DNA from: CADEFX01 sp963806735 | GTDB taxonomy: Bacteria > Pseudomonadota > Alphaproteobacteria > Rhizobiales > Hyphomicrobiaceae | DNA: 64,000 bases | Assembly: GCA_963806735.1 (NCBI GenBank) | Contig: CAWEBE010000003.1 | Location: 322,990-386,989 of the forward strand | Direction: 5' to 3' | Shown: in pieces, positions 6,440 through 15,228 of the stretch | Numbering within the stretch: the stretch's first letter is position 1 | Layout of the letters: the number at the start of each line of letters is the position of its first letter | Translations under genes and position numbers: made by a program | Notes under the pieces: generated by a model | Database searches by the model: none | The model's input: the letters and a program-made list of their open reading frames with translations, nothing else | Told to the model about the DNA's origin: nothing

Positions 6440-9403
6440 CTACCGGGCGCCTTCTCCAACCACCACGAACGGCGCCCACCGCGCGGGGTGGGCGTCGCTG
6501 GATGCGCCGCGCTGCACCAGCTCGCGCATGGAGATGCGCAGCGCCTCGGCCCGACCGATACCGGAACTGGATTTCATCTCCGTCAGCGCCCGCGTCGTCA
6601 GTCTCACCGCTGCCTCGGAGCCAACCTCCCAGTGCGACACCAGCAGCGCGCGTGCGCCCGCATAGAAGAAGGCGCGCGCCATGCCCGACATGGACTGGCC
6701 GCTTTCCCCGCGCCCGGCGCCAGCCGCCGTGTTGCACGCCGATAGGATCACCCAATCGGCGTCGAGCTTGAGGGTGGCGATCTCGGATGCCGTCAGGAAA
6801 CCATCGTCGCGCGCCAGCGTCTGCACATCCTGCTCGTTCACGGGCGGCGGCGTGAGGATCAGTCCCGGCTCGGCCGCACCCAGCACCTGGCCCGTCAGCG
6901 CACCGTGCGTGGCAAAGTGAAGGATGGCATAGTGGGCCAGCTTCCCGCCGTCCGACAGATCTTTCAATGCAGCCTCGGTGGCGCGGCTGCCGAGCAGAAC
7001 CTCGCTGGCCGGCACACCGAGCCGCTGCGCGACCTCGCACAGCTCGTCCGCCGTCTCCGGCAGCGGCATCCAGCCGCGCACTGCCTCGGTATCGGCCTGC
7101 GCACCGCGGAAGAGCGACTGGAAACCGGCGATCGGGCGCGCAGTCGCCTGCGCAATGCGCAACCCGAGCGACTCGCGGCACTGCTGCTTGGCTCGGGCCG
7201 CCTCGGCCCGTGCCTTGTTGTCGGCGCCCCACACTGGATCGGCCTGCTGGCCGTCGAGCAGTGGATTGCCGATGCCGAGATAAGGCTTGGTGGCCTGGCT
7301 CGTCTTGGCCAACCCGCGCAGTGCTTTGAGCGAGCCAACTGATGGCAGCACGCTGATGGGCTGGCGCGTACCGAGCCACGCCGCGGCTCGATAGTCGCTG
7401 AGCTTGGCGCCGATCGCGACCTTCGGCGGTGCTGTGACAAGCACGCTGAATGGCAGGCGCGCTAGCGCACCCGACGGCACGACCAGCAGATGCTTGCCGC
7501 GGATCAATGTCTCGACTGGGCCCAGCAGCTCGCGATAGAGCTCGTGCGCTCGGGCGAGGTCGAAAGGCAGCACCTGCGTCTTTTGCCCGCCAACGTTTTC
7601 CTCCCCAGGTCCGGCATTCAAGAGCTGCCGGCAGGTGTTGGCGGCTGGACCTTCCACCCAAAGGGTGTGATCCAGTCCGCAGCGCAGCGCGTTCACGCGC
7701 TCCGAGAGCGCATTTGTGCCGAGGGCGCTGCGCACCCAGCGCACCTGCGTCTTGGTGACAGCCCAGACGAAAGTCTCCTCCGGTGCCGGCGCCCATGCGG
7801 ACGTGTCGAGCAGCAGCACCAGCGCCTCGTCGTCTTTGAGCATCGCCTGCACGTCGGCAATGGTCAGTGGTCCGGGTGCCGCCAGCGCCGCATAGTCGGG
7901 AAAATCCTTGGCCAGCGCCCGGTCGATGTCCGCAAGACGCGTATCGATGACGGCGAGACGCGAGCGCTGCTCGGCTTCCGACGTCGCATCGCGCAGGTGC
8001 GCCGGCTGCGAGGCTGCCGCGATCAGCAGGCGGTCGCGCGCCTGCCACTCGCCGACGAGGTCCTGCCGCTCGCGCACGGTGCGTGCCAGCTCGCCGCTGC
8101 CGGCCGCCTGCCGTGCTGCCATGCGCGCCAACGACGTTGCCGCATCCGACGCCTGGGCCCATTGCACGACGGCGAACATCTCGTCCGCCGATGCTGCCGC
8201 GCGCGCGCGTTGCGTCTCCGCCAGCCGATGTACGGCCTTGACCAGCGCCTTGAAGCGGTAGCCTTCGCGCTCTGCCTCGCTTGCACCGGTGCCCGCCGCG
8301 GCCGGTGCCGTGGTCTCGATGCCGCGCTTCACCCGGCGGACAATAACCTCGGTGCTCTGGCGCCAGTAGTCGGCCGCCTTGGCCCATTGTCCCTGTGCGA
8401 AATGCAACTCGGCGAGGTCGCCCAACGCCGTGCTGGTGTCGGGATGATCGGGGCCGAGCCCCTTGCGCTTGATGGCAAGCACCCGCTGCTGCAACGGCTC
8501 CGCTGCCCGATACCGGCGCTGCTGCACATAGAGCTGTGCGATGCCATGCAGAGCGGTGCCGACTTCCGTATGCTCGGGCCCGAGGGCCTTTTCCTTGATG
8601 GTGAGCGCGCGCCGGTATAGCGGCTCGGCCTGCGCGGTGCGCCCCTGCTGCGCGTACAGTTGCGCCAGCCCGTAGAGTGCCGTGCCGACCTCGGAATGGT
8701 CGGGGCCCAGCAATTTCTCCTTGATCGCGATCACACGCTTGTAAAGAGGCTCGGCATCGCCGTAGCGCTGTTGCATCACGTACATGACGGCAATGTTGTG
8801 CAACGTCGTGCCGACCTCGGAATGATCGAGGCCGAGCGCTTTCTGCTTGATGTCGAGGGTGCGCAGGTACAGCGGCTCGGCGTCGGCGTAGCGGCCTTCG
8901 TAGACGTAAAGCGCAGCGAGCCCGTACAGCGCGCTGCCGACGTCCGTGTGATCGGGTCCGAGCACCTTCTCCTTGAGCGCGATCACGCGTTTGTAGAGCG
9001 GCTCGGCTTCGGCGTAACGCGCCTGCTGTACGTAGAGCAGCGCCAGGCCATAGAGTGTGGTGCCGACATCGCTGTGCTCAGCTCCGAGCACGGCCTCTTT
9101 GATGGCGAGTGCGCGCTTGTAGAGCGGCTCGGCATCGGCATAGCGGCCTTGCTGCAGGTAGACCAGCGCCAAACCCTGCAGCGCTTTGCCCGTCTCGATG
9201 CTGTCCGGCCCGTGCAGGCGCTCCGCCAGCGCAACGGCGTGCTCGGCGAGTGGAATTGCCGCCGCGTACCGGCCGGCCTGGTAGTGCTGGAAGACCTGAC
9301 GATCGAGCCCTTCGAGGTCTTCGCTGGATTGAGCCCAAGCCTGCGGGGTCAGAATCGCCCCGGCCATCAGGGCCACGCATGCAAGACGGAAAGCCCGCAT
9401 CAT
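6440..9403 (-). CDS. Exported TPR-CHAT protein, putative cysteine peptidase
   Basis: The protein has 987 residues. The ATG at 9403 follows GGGGAGA and starts a clear signal peptide (MMRAFRLACVALMAGAIL to AWAQ). Residues of about 35-400 form kinesin-light-chain-type tetratricopeptide repeats with a 42-residue period (AEPLYKRxxxIKEKxLGPDH). The C-terminal third is a CHAT domain, a caspase/separase-like fold, with the catalytic His in HFATHG at about 833 and Cys in LSACNTAAG at about 890 both present. CHAT proteins of known function cleave protein partners recognised through the repeats; in many alphaproteobacteria such exported TPR-CHAT proteins are uncharacterised. No dedicated substrate gene is adjacent, but a secreted hydrolase converges on it. 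Confidence 0.85.
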   Translation of the reverse strand: MMRAFRLACVALMAGAILTPQAWAQSSEDLEGLDRQVFQHYQAGRYAAAIPLAEHAVALAERLHGPDSIETGKALQGLALVYLQQGRYADAEPLYKRALAIKEAVLGAEHSDVGTTLYGLALLYVQQARYAEAEPLYKRVIALKEKVLGPDHTDVGSALYGLAALYVYEGRYADAEPLYLRTLDIKQKALGLDHSEVGTTLHNIAVMYVMQQRYGDAEPLYKRVIAIKEKLLGPDHSEVGTALYGLAQLYAQQGRTAQAEPLYRRALTIKEKALGPEHTEVGTALHGIAQLYVQQRRYRAAEPLQQRVLAIKRKGLGPDHPDTSTALGDLAELHFAQGQWAKAADYWRQSTEVIVRRVKRGIETTAPAAAGTGASEAEREGYRFKALVKAVHRLAETQRARAAASADEMFAVVQWAQASDAATSLARMAARQAAGSGELARTVRERQDLVGEWQARDRLLIAAASQPAHLRDATSEAEQRSRLAVIDTRLADIDRALAKDFPDYAALAAPGPLTIADVQAMLKDDEALVLLLDTSAWAPAPEETFVWAVTKTQVRWVRSALGTNALSERVNALRCGLDHTLWVEGPAANTCRQLLNAGPGEENVGGQKTQVLPFDLARAHELYRELLGPVETLIRGKHLLVVPSGALARLPFSVLVTAPPKVAIGAKLSDYRAAAWLGTRQPISVLPSVGSLKALRGLAKTSQATKPYLGIGNPLLDGQQADPVWGADNKARAEAARAKQQCRESLGLRIAQATARPIAGFQSLFRGAQADTEAVRGWMPLPETADELCEVAQRLGVPASEVLLGSRATEAALKDLSDGGKLAHYAILHFATHGALTGQVLGAAEPGLILTPPPVNEQDVQTLARDDGFLTASEIATLKLDADWVILSACNTAAGAGRGESGQSMSGMARAFFYAGARALLVSHWEVGSEAAVRLTTRALTEMKSSSGIGRAEALRISMRELVQRGASSDAHPARWAPFVVVGEGAR

Positions 9404-9539
9404 TCGACTCTCCCCTTTCAAGTCGATCACCTTGTCGCACGCTGGCCGCGCAGATGCTGTGCCGCGCGGTACTGCATCCGTCTGAAGTTGTCTTGGAGAA
9501 CGGCAGGTGCCTGCGTCCGGCATGAGAACCGGTATGGCA

Positions 9540-9944
9540 TCAACGCGTGCCCTGCATCTCCTTCGCCACCTCCACCGCATGCTGCAAGGTTGCCCGGCCC
9601 ACCATGTTCCAGGTGGTGATGCCGCGCGCCATGATGCACTGGACCAGTCCCTCGCTGAGCTGCTCCACCGTCAGTCCGAGGCGGATGGCATTGGCCGCGT
9701 GCACCTTGGCGCCTTCGGTGGCGCCGATCACGACATCGAGGAGCGCGAAGATCAGCTCCTTGGTCTTGAGATCGAGCGCGCCCTCCTGCATCAGGTCGCT
9801 GCGCATCATGCAGTAGCCGGCAAATGCGGCGGGCGCATGCTGCCGCAGCACCTCGAAACCTTCAGGCACCGAGCCGCGCGTCTTGCGGAAATTCTCGACG
9901 CCGATTTGGGTCGCCGTCTCGATCAGGTCGTCCTGGCTGCTCAT
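9540..9944 (-). CDS. Carboxymuconolactone-decarboxylase/AhpD-family protein without the redox cysteines
   Basis: This is a 134-residue protein (start chosen at MSSQDD, 9944) with the family core LDLKTKELIFALLDVVIGATEGAKVH followed by ANAIRLGLT. The CxxC of peroxidase-active AhpD proteins is absent: the motif position reads GAKVHAAN. It therefore belongs with the decarboxylase-like or non-catalytic branch. It lies just downstream of an MFS gene on the same strand (20-nt gap), so the two may be co-transcribed. Confidence 0.75.
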   Translation of the reverse strand: MSSQDDLIETATQIGVENFRKTRGSVPEGFEVLRQHAPAAFAGYCMMRSDLMQEGALDLKTKELIFALLDVVIGATEGAKVHAANAIRLGLTVEQLSEGLVQCIMARGITTWNMVGRATLQHAVEVAKEMQGTR

Positions 9945-9964
9945 GCTGCTGCTCCGGTCAATGT

Positions 9965-11209
9965 TCAGACGAGAGTAGCGGCCCTCTGCAGGCGCATCCA
10001 TCTCAGAAGCAGCCAACTCAAGATGGACAGGTTGATCAGATTGAACGCCAGTCCGGTGGCGAATGCCGGCGCATAGAAACCGAAGTGGTCGTAGATCACG
10101 CCGGCGATCCAGCTTCCAAACGCCATGCCGCTCATGCCGGTGAGCAGGATGGTGGGTACGCGCCAGCTCGCCTCGCTGGCCGGAAAGAGCTGCCGCGCCG
10201 TCAGAATGTAGGCTGGAATAAGCCCGGCAAAGCCGAGCCCGAAGGCGGTTGCAACCGCGAACAGCCCGGCCTCATCCTGAGTCACGACGAATCCCACCGT
10301 TGCAGCGGCCTGGGCGGCCGAGCCGATCACGAGCGTTTTCATGCCGCCGATGCGGTCCGACATCCAGCCCCAGAACTGGCGGCTGACGAAGGCGCAGGTG
10401 AGCAGCAGCGACAGCATCATGGCGCCGCGCGCCGGCGACAGGCCGATGTCCGTGCACAGTGCGATCAGATGCGAGGCCGGCATGGCCATCGGCACGCAGC
10501 ACAGGAAAGCTGCGCCCGCCAGCAGCGAGAATGTCACGACCGGCGGCAGTCCGAGCACGCTCCCGGCACTCGCGGCGCCGCCGGTCGCTGCGCCCGCCGG
10601 CTTCGGATCGGGCGGCGGCGGTCTGAGGAACAGCGCTGCGAGGGGAACAACGATCAGCGCGATCAATATACCGAAACCCACCATGGTGTTCTGCCAGCCG
10701 TAGGCCGCCAGCGAGCGCTCGAACAGCGGCGGCCAGAACGCGCCGGCCACGTACTGGCCGCTGGCGATCAGCGCCAGGGCCGTGCCGCGGCGGCGCTCGA
10801 ACCAGCGTGTCACGTACACGTAGATGGGCGCGTTGATGGCGCCGTTGCCGAGCAGTCCGATGAGCAACCCGTGCCCGACATAGAGCTGCCAGACCTCACC
10901 TTGCGCGGACAGGGCGAGGCCGGCGCACACCATCAGCGCGCCGAAGATTGCCGTTGAGCGCACGCCCGTGCGCTCGGCGACCCACCCCATCAGCAGGCCA
11001 CCGACGCCGGTGCCGAGCAGGGCCAGCGAGCCCGCCAGCGAAGGCACGGCGCGCAGGCCACCCAGGTCCGCCGCGATCGGCCGAAGCGCCACCGACACCA
11101 GATAGGGAGCGCCGAGCGCCACCGAGCAGATGAGCAGTGCGGCGAAGGTCGTCACCCACGCGTCGCGGCTATCTATTCTGGCGTCCGTCTGTGGGTTCTC
11201 AGCGAGCAT
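9965..11209 (-). CDS. MFS transporter, 12 TM
   Basis: This is a 414-residue major facilitator with the loop motif GWVAERTGVRST between the second and third helices and a long hydrophobic pattern over its full length. The closest general type is the monocarboxylate/oxalate-formate (OFA-like) branch. Its start overlaps the stop of the upstream MFS gene by 11 nt, indicating translational coupling. The transported compound is unknown. Confidence 0.8.
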   Translation of the reverse strand: MLAENPQTDARIDSRDAWVTTFAALLICSVALGAPYLVSVALRPIAADLGGLRAVPSLAGSLALLGTGVGGLLMGWVAERTGVRSTAIFGALMVCAGLALSAQGEVWQLYVGHGLLIGLLGNGAINAPIYVYVTRWFERRRGTALALIASGQYVAGAFWPPLFERSLAAYGWQNTMVGFGILIALIVVPLAALFLRPPPPDPKPAGAATGGAASAGSVLGLPPVVTFSLLAGAAFLCCVPMAMPASHLIALCTDIGLSPARGAMMLSLLLTCAFVSRQFWGWMSDRIGGMKTLVIGSAAQAAATVGFVVTQDEAGLFAVATAFGLGFAGLIPAYILTARQLFPASEASWRVPTILLTGMSGMAFGSWIAGVIYDHFGFYAPAFATGLAFNLINLSILSWLLLRWMRLQRAATLV

Positions 11210-12529
11210 TGGCCGGCGCCTGAACGGGCCACAGGTCGGCGCGCCAGTGCGCCGCGATCAGCAGCACGCAGGCAAGCCCGATACCGGCATAGAGCGTCAC
11301 CGTATTGCTGAAGCCGATACGCTCGATCAGCACGCCGGCGACCAGCAGCCCGACCGGCAGGCCGTAGATGGCGAGCATGCGCACGCCCATGACGCGGCCG
11401 CGCAGCTGAACGCTGGAATTGCGCAGCAGCATCACCTGCAGCGGCACGAGGCTCATGCCCTGCGCAAAGCCGGCCAGCGCCAGCAAGGCTGTCCCGGCCA
11501 GTGCGTTCTCCGCCTGGCCGAACATCAGCAGCAGCACATACCATGCGCCGCGAACACGATCATCATGCGCGCCGGCCACAGCCGCGAGGCGGCGAAGCTC
11601 ATGCCGATCGAGGCGATGATGGCGCCGGCAGCGAAGCTCGCGATCAGGTAGCCAAGCCCGGTCTGGTCGATGCGGTACACCTCGCGGGCGACGTAGGGCA
11701 GCAGCCCGTTCGTGAAGGGATAGGCCGTCAGGTTGACCAGGAACGCCAGCCACATGGCGGCCAGCAGTTGCGGTGTGGTCCACACGTAGGCCATGCCCTC
11801 GTGCAGGTCGCGCCACAGGGTCGGGCGTACCGTCGTCACGGCGGCTGTGCCGGCGTCGGGCTTGGGCCGTTCAGCCCTGGCCATGGTCACGACGCAAATG
11901 GTCAGCGTCAGCCCCAACGCGTAGAGGGTCGCGACGATGGCATAGGCGATGGTCAGCCCGAGCGCCGCAAACAGGGCCGCGCCCGCCAGCGCACCGACGA
12001 TGCGTGCCGTGTCCTGGGTGGTGCGCGACAGGCTCATGGCCCCCATCAGGTCCTGCGGTGGCATGGTCTCGGCGATCAGCGAGCTGCGCACGGCAAGGTC
12101 GGATGGGCGCACGCATCCGAGCGCTCCCGCGACAACGAGCACGATCAGGGGTGTCACCGCGCCATAGAAGATGATGACCGCGAGTGTCGCCGAAAGAGCG
12201 ACGTAGACGGTCCGCATGACGCACAGCAGAAGGCCGTGGCCGATGCGGTCGCCGGCCACGCCGAACATGGGCGAGATGAGTGTGCCCAGGAACTGCAGGG
12301 CCGCGAACAGCGTGAGCAGCAGCACCGATCCTGTCTCGACCAGGATGTACCAGCCGAGGATCAGGGTCTCCATCTCGAAGGCCCACGACGTCAGCAGGTC
12401 GGCCGGCCACTGGAACCGGTAGTTGCGAATCCGAAAGGGGGCGAGGACCGGGGATCTCACGAATGCGCTCACGTCATGCGGAGTGGGAGGCGATGGCGGG
12501 AATGAGGGAACAGTGTTCCGCGCCTGCAC
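11199..12529 (-). CDS. MFS transporter (EntS/DHA3-like), frameshifted
   Basis: The reading frame from 12,529 gives RNYRFQWPADLLTSWAFEMETLILGWYIL, typical of the DHA3/EntS exporter branch, and runs to about 11,545, where an indel moves the reading frame. The remainder (LLLMFGQAENALAGTALLAL to QAPANAR) ends at 11,199 in another frame. The combined length of about 440 residues matches the family. It heads a two-gene MFS operon with the next transporter. The broken frame is probably a consensus error. The substrate is unknown; the family exports siderophores, macrolides and similar compounds. Confidence 0.75.
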
Positions 12530-12643
12530 AAGTTTCGAGCATACTGGACCACCATTGCGTAGGCGGCCAGCATGGATGCAGCTCCGCTGCCCACAAAATC
12601 ATCTTGAACTCGAAGATCAGCCCGCCACCGTGACTTGGTGGCC

Positions 12644-13696
12644 TTATGTGACGTGCGCCGGGCGTGGTTCTGCGGAATAGATTCGCCCAGCCCTGATCGC
12701 ATTCCTGGCCGGCTCTACCACTGCATTGGTGAATTTCACCAGAGCCCAGGCAGCCAGCAGAATGCCGGGCAGCGCGTTTATGAGGACATGCCAGCCACGC
12801 ACGGGCCCTTCGGGCAACGCCAGGACGACGATGAATCCGATCAGCCAGTGGACGAGAAAGATCGGATAGGCCAAGTCGCCGAGAAACTTGCCGGCAACGG
12901 CAAACTGGCCCGACCACGCCGGATGCGTAAGGGCAGCCACTAGTCCCGCGAGCGCGACGAGATTGAAATAGTAGAACAGATCGAAGGAGGCCGACGCGTG
13001 GCTACCCAGGATGCCGCAGGCGATAAGGCCACCGACCCATGCGGAGCAGGCGACGCCAGCGGTCAACCGAGCTGTCCGATCTCCAACTCGGCGAATCTGC
13101 GGTTGTGAAAAATATACCAGTGCACCAAGGGAGAATGGGAGCACGGCGGCATAGAACGGTTGATAGCGATACCAGAGCCCACTGCCCAACCCGAGCGCGA
13201 TCAAGTGATAAGCAACTGCACAGACGAAGGTGCCTAGCGCCCACGCAGGCCGACGCGCCACGAACAGCCACAGCAGTGCGTAGTTGATGATCTCGACGCC
13301 GACCGACCACGTCGGCGGCACCAGCCGGAATTTGCGATCGTAGAGCTCGAAGGGTGCGAGCAGCAGATTGCCTGCGAGGTCCCAGTGCCCGGTCCTGATC
13401 CCATATGCGTAGTGATATGCAGTTGCCTCGGGCTGCAGCGGCAGGATGAGCAGAAGCGTGGCTCCGGCTACGACGAAGTAGACCGGGAACAGGCGCAGCG
13501 CACGATTGGCGGCGAAGGCCGCAAAGCGGAAGTCGTACACCTCGTGCAGCACCATCGTCATCAGGTAGCCGGAAAGGAGGTAGAATCCGAAGACGGCAAA
13601 CCCGCCCAGGTGGCCCCACGCCGGCGCGCCGCTCAAGTGCGTCACGACCACGAGCAGAGCGAGCACGAAGCGCAGTCCCCCGAGCATTACCGGCAA
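12644..13696 (-). CDS. Acyltransferase-3 (OafA/YrhL) family membrane protein
   Basis: This is a 350-residue, multi-spanning protein with the acyltransferase-3 pattern: GLRFVLALLVVVTHLSG at the N-terminus (catalytic His after RF.LA..VV..H), FGFYLLSGYLMT, NRALRLFPVYF and VPPTWSVGVEI. The family moves acyl groups, usually acetyl, onto periplasmic or surface polysaccharides, LPS or small molecules. It stands alone between the MFS operon and an orphan tctC, and no sugar-polymer genes flank it. Confidence 0.8.
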   Translation of the reverse strand: MPVMLGGLRFVLALLVVVTHLSGAPAWGHLGGFAVFGFYLLSGYLMTMVLHEVYDFRFAAFAANRALRLFPVYFVVAGATLLLILPLQPEATAYHYAYGIRTGHWDLAGNLLLAPFELYDRKFRLVPPTWSVGVEIINYALLWLFVARRPAWALGTFVCAVAYHLIALGLGSGLWYRYQPFYAAVLPFSLGALVYFSQPQIRRVGDRTARLTAGVACSAWVGGLIACGILGSHASASFDLFYYFNLVALAGLVAALTHPAWSGQFAVAGKFLGDLAYPIFLVHWLIGFIVVLALPEGPVRGWHVLINALPGILLAAWALVKFTNAVVEPARNAIRAGRIYSAEPRPAHVT

Positions 13697-13796
13697 TGTC
13701 CCCGAATCGAATCAGCTCGGGGAATTTTCTACGCCGGGGACCTGACGCAGAACCGGACTCTACAGTTTACCCCCAAGCCTAATTGCCTCGTCCCTG

Positions 13797-14772
13797 TCAC
13801 TCCTTCTTTGCCAGCCCGAGCTTCTCCAGCGCTTCCTTCTCGCTGGCGGCGAGCTTCGGCACGAAGGCTACATAGTCCTCGGTGCTCATGTAGCGCCGTA
13901 TGAAGTCGAACTTGTCGTAGAGCTCGGCCACCTTGGGATCGTCATAGGCCTTCTTGAAGGCGTCGTGCAGCTTCTTGACCACGGCCGGATCCATGCCCTT
14001 GGGGCCGGCCAGGCCGAACGGCAAGTCGAACTCGTACGTGTATCCGAGCTCCTTCAGGACGGGTGTATCAGGCCACTTCTTGCTGCGCTCGCCGCCGAGC
14101 ATCATCAGTAGCCGAAACTCACCCGAGGCAACGAGCGGCGCCCACGCCGGGCTCTCGGTCATGGCCATGATGTGCCCACCCAGCAGAGCCGCGATCAACT
14201 CGCCACCGCCTTTGGTCGGGATGTGCGTGAACTGCACACCGGACTGGCGCGCCATCAGCTCCATGCCGATGGCGTTGGTGGTGGCGGGGCCGATCGTGGC
14301 GTAGGTGAACTTGCCGGGATTAGCCTTGGCGAAGTCGATGACATCCTTCCAAGTCTTGAACTGGCTGTCGGCCTTCACGACCGTGCCCAGGCTATAGCCG
14401 CCGAGCAGGATGATGTAGCTGAAGTCCTTCAGCGGATCGTAGGTCGCCTTCTGCATGTGCGGGACGCGATAGATGGGAATCGCGATCTGCGCCACGGTGT
14501 AGCCGTCCGGCTTGGCGGTGGCGGCCATGTTGGCTGGCCCCAGCGTCGCGCTGCCGCCCGGCTTGTTGTCGATGATGACCGGCTGGCCGAGGTGCTTGGA
14601 CGCGCTCTCGGCAATGCCGCGGAACAGGATGTCCGCAGAGACGCCGGCCTGGAACGGCACGATCACAGTGATCGGCTTGGACGGGAAATCGCTGGCGGCT
14701 TGTGCCCAGGCGAGTGTTGAAGAGCGTGAAAAGGATTGCGAGTGTGGCGGCTAAAGCCGGAATGCGACGCAT
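13797..14772 (-). CDS. TctC/Bug-family solute-binding protein, orphan, frameshift after signal peptide
   Basis: This is a periplasmic binding protein of the tripartite tricarboxylate transporter type. The mature part shows the family block IVPFQAGVSADILFR, QPVIIDNKPGGSATLG and KPDGYT. The signal peptide starts at 14,772 (MRRIPALAATLAILFTLF) in one frame, and the sequence LAWAQAASDFPSKPITVIV follows in another, so an indel lies near 14,715. No tctA or tctB is adjacent, which is common for Bug-family proteins that borrow permeases elsewhere. The ligand is an unknown carboxylate. Confidence 0.8.
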
Positions 14773-15000
14773 CAGCGTTTCTCCCTATGGGTGACCTTGT
14801 GGCAACCCCGTTTTGTTGCAATGACCTGGGCCAGGAAGAACCGTCCGCCGCTTCAGCGGCGTCCCCCCTGCATCGGAGGACCCAAGATCACTTTCACCGA
14901 TGGTAACCATTTTCCGCCGATCTGCCAGCGTTCGGCGCATTAACTCGGCACCACCACCGGCGGACGGCGTACTTTGATGCGTCACCCGACGTGCGCTACC

Positions 15001-15075
15001 CTAGTGTCCAGATCGCGAAGCTCGTCGGAACTCGCAGCACCCGTTGAACGAGCTTCGCGATCGAAAGGACACTGG
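15001..15075. repeat. CTAG-bounded long palindrome, copy 2 (divergent)
   Basis: It opens with CTAGTGTCCAGATCGCGAAG and closes with CTTCGCGATCGAAAGGACAC followed by TGG, so the outer end is nearly CTAG. The arms are about 23 nt with a 3-nt bulge and a loop of about 27 nt. The design is the same as copies 1 and 3, but the core is GATCGCGAAGCTCGT. Confidence 0.65.
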
Positions 15076-15088
15076 CAAGTATATGATG

Positions 15089-15165
15089 CTAGTGTGATTC
15101 AGATCGAGAAATTCGCTCCAGAGACATGCAGCGAATGCTGGCGAATTTCGCGATCATCACACTAG
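15089..15165. repeat. CTAG-bounded long palindrome, copy 3
   Basis: CTAGTGTGATTCAGATCGAG at the left end and CGCGATCATCACACTAG at the right end enclose arms that share the GAGAAATTCGC core with copy 1. It lies 14 nt after copy 2 in the gap between tctC and the efflux operon. The 14,773-15,183 gap holds no gene. Confidence 0.75.
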
Positions 15166-15228
15166 CGCGCATCTCCTCGGCCCATGTACAGCCACGCGGG
15201 TGGCGGCGTTCGTTTCGAGGTCGGAATC

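Noticed and set aside
8500..9200. CRISPR-like regular repeats
   Set aside because: The period of about 126 nt and the open frame show these are TPR-coding units, not short repeats with unique spacers.
7490..9619. Plus-strand open frames opposite the TPR-CHAT gene
   Set aside because: These are reverse-strand images of regular TPR repeats in GC-rich DNA; no ribosome sites or protein patterns.
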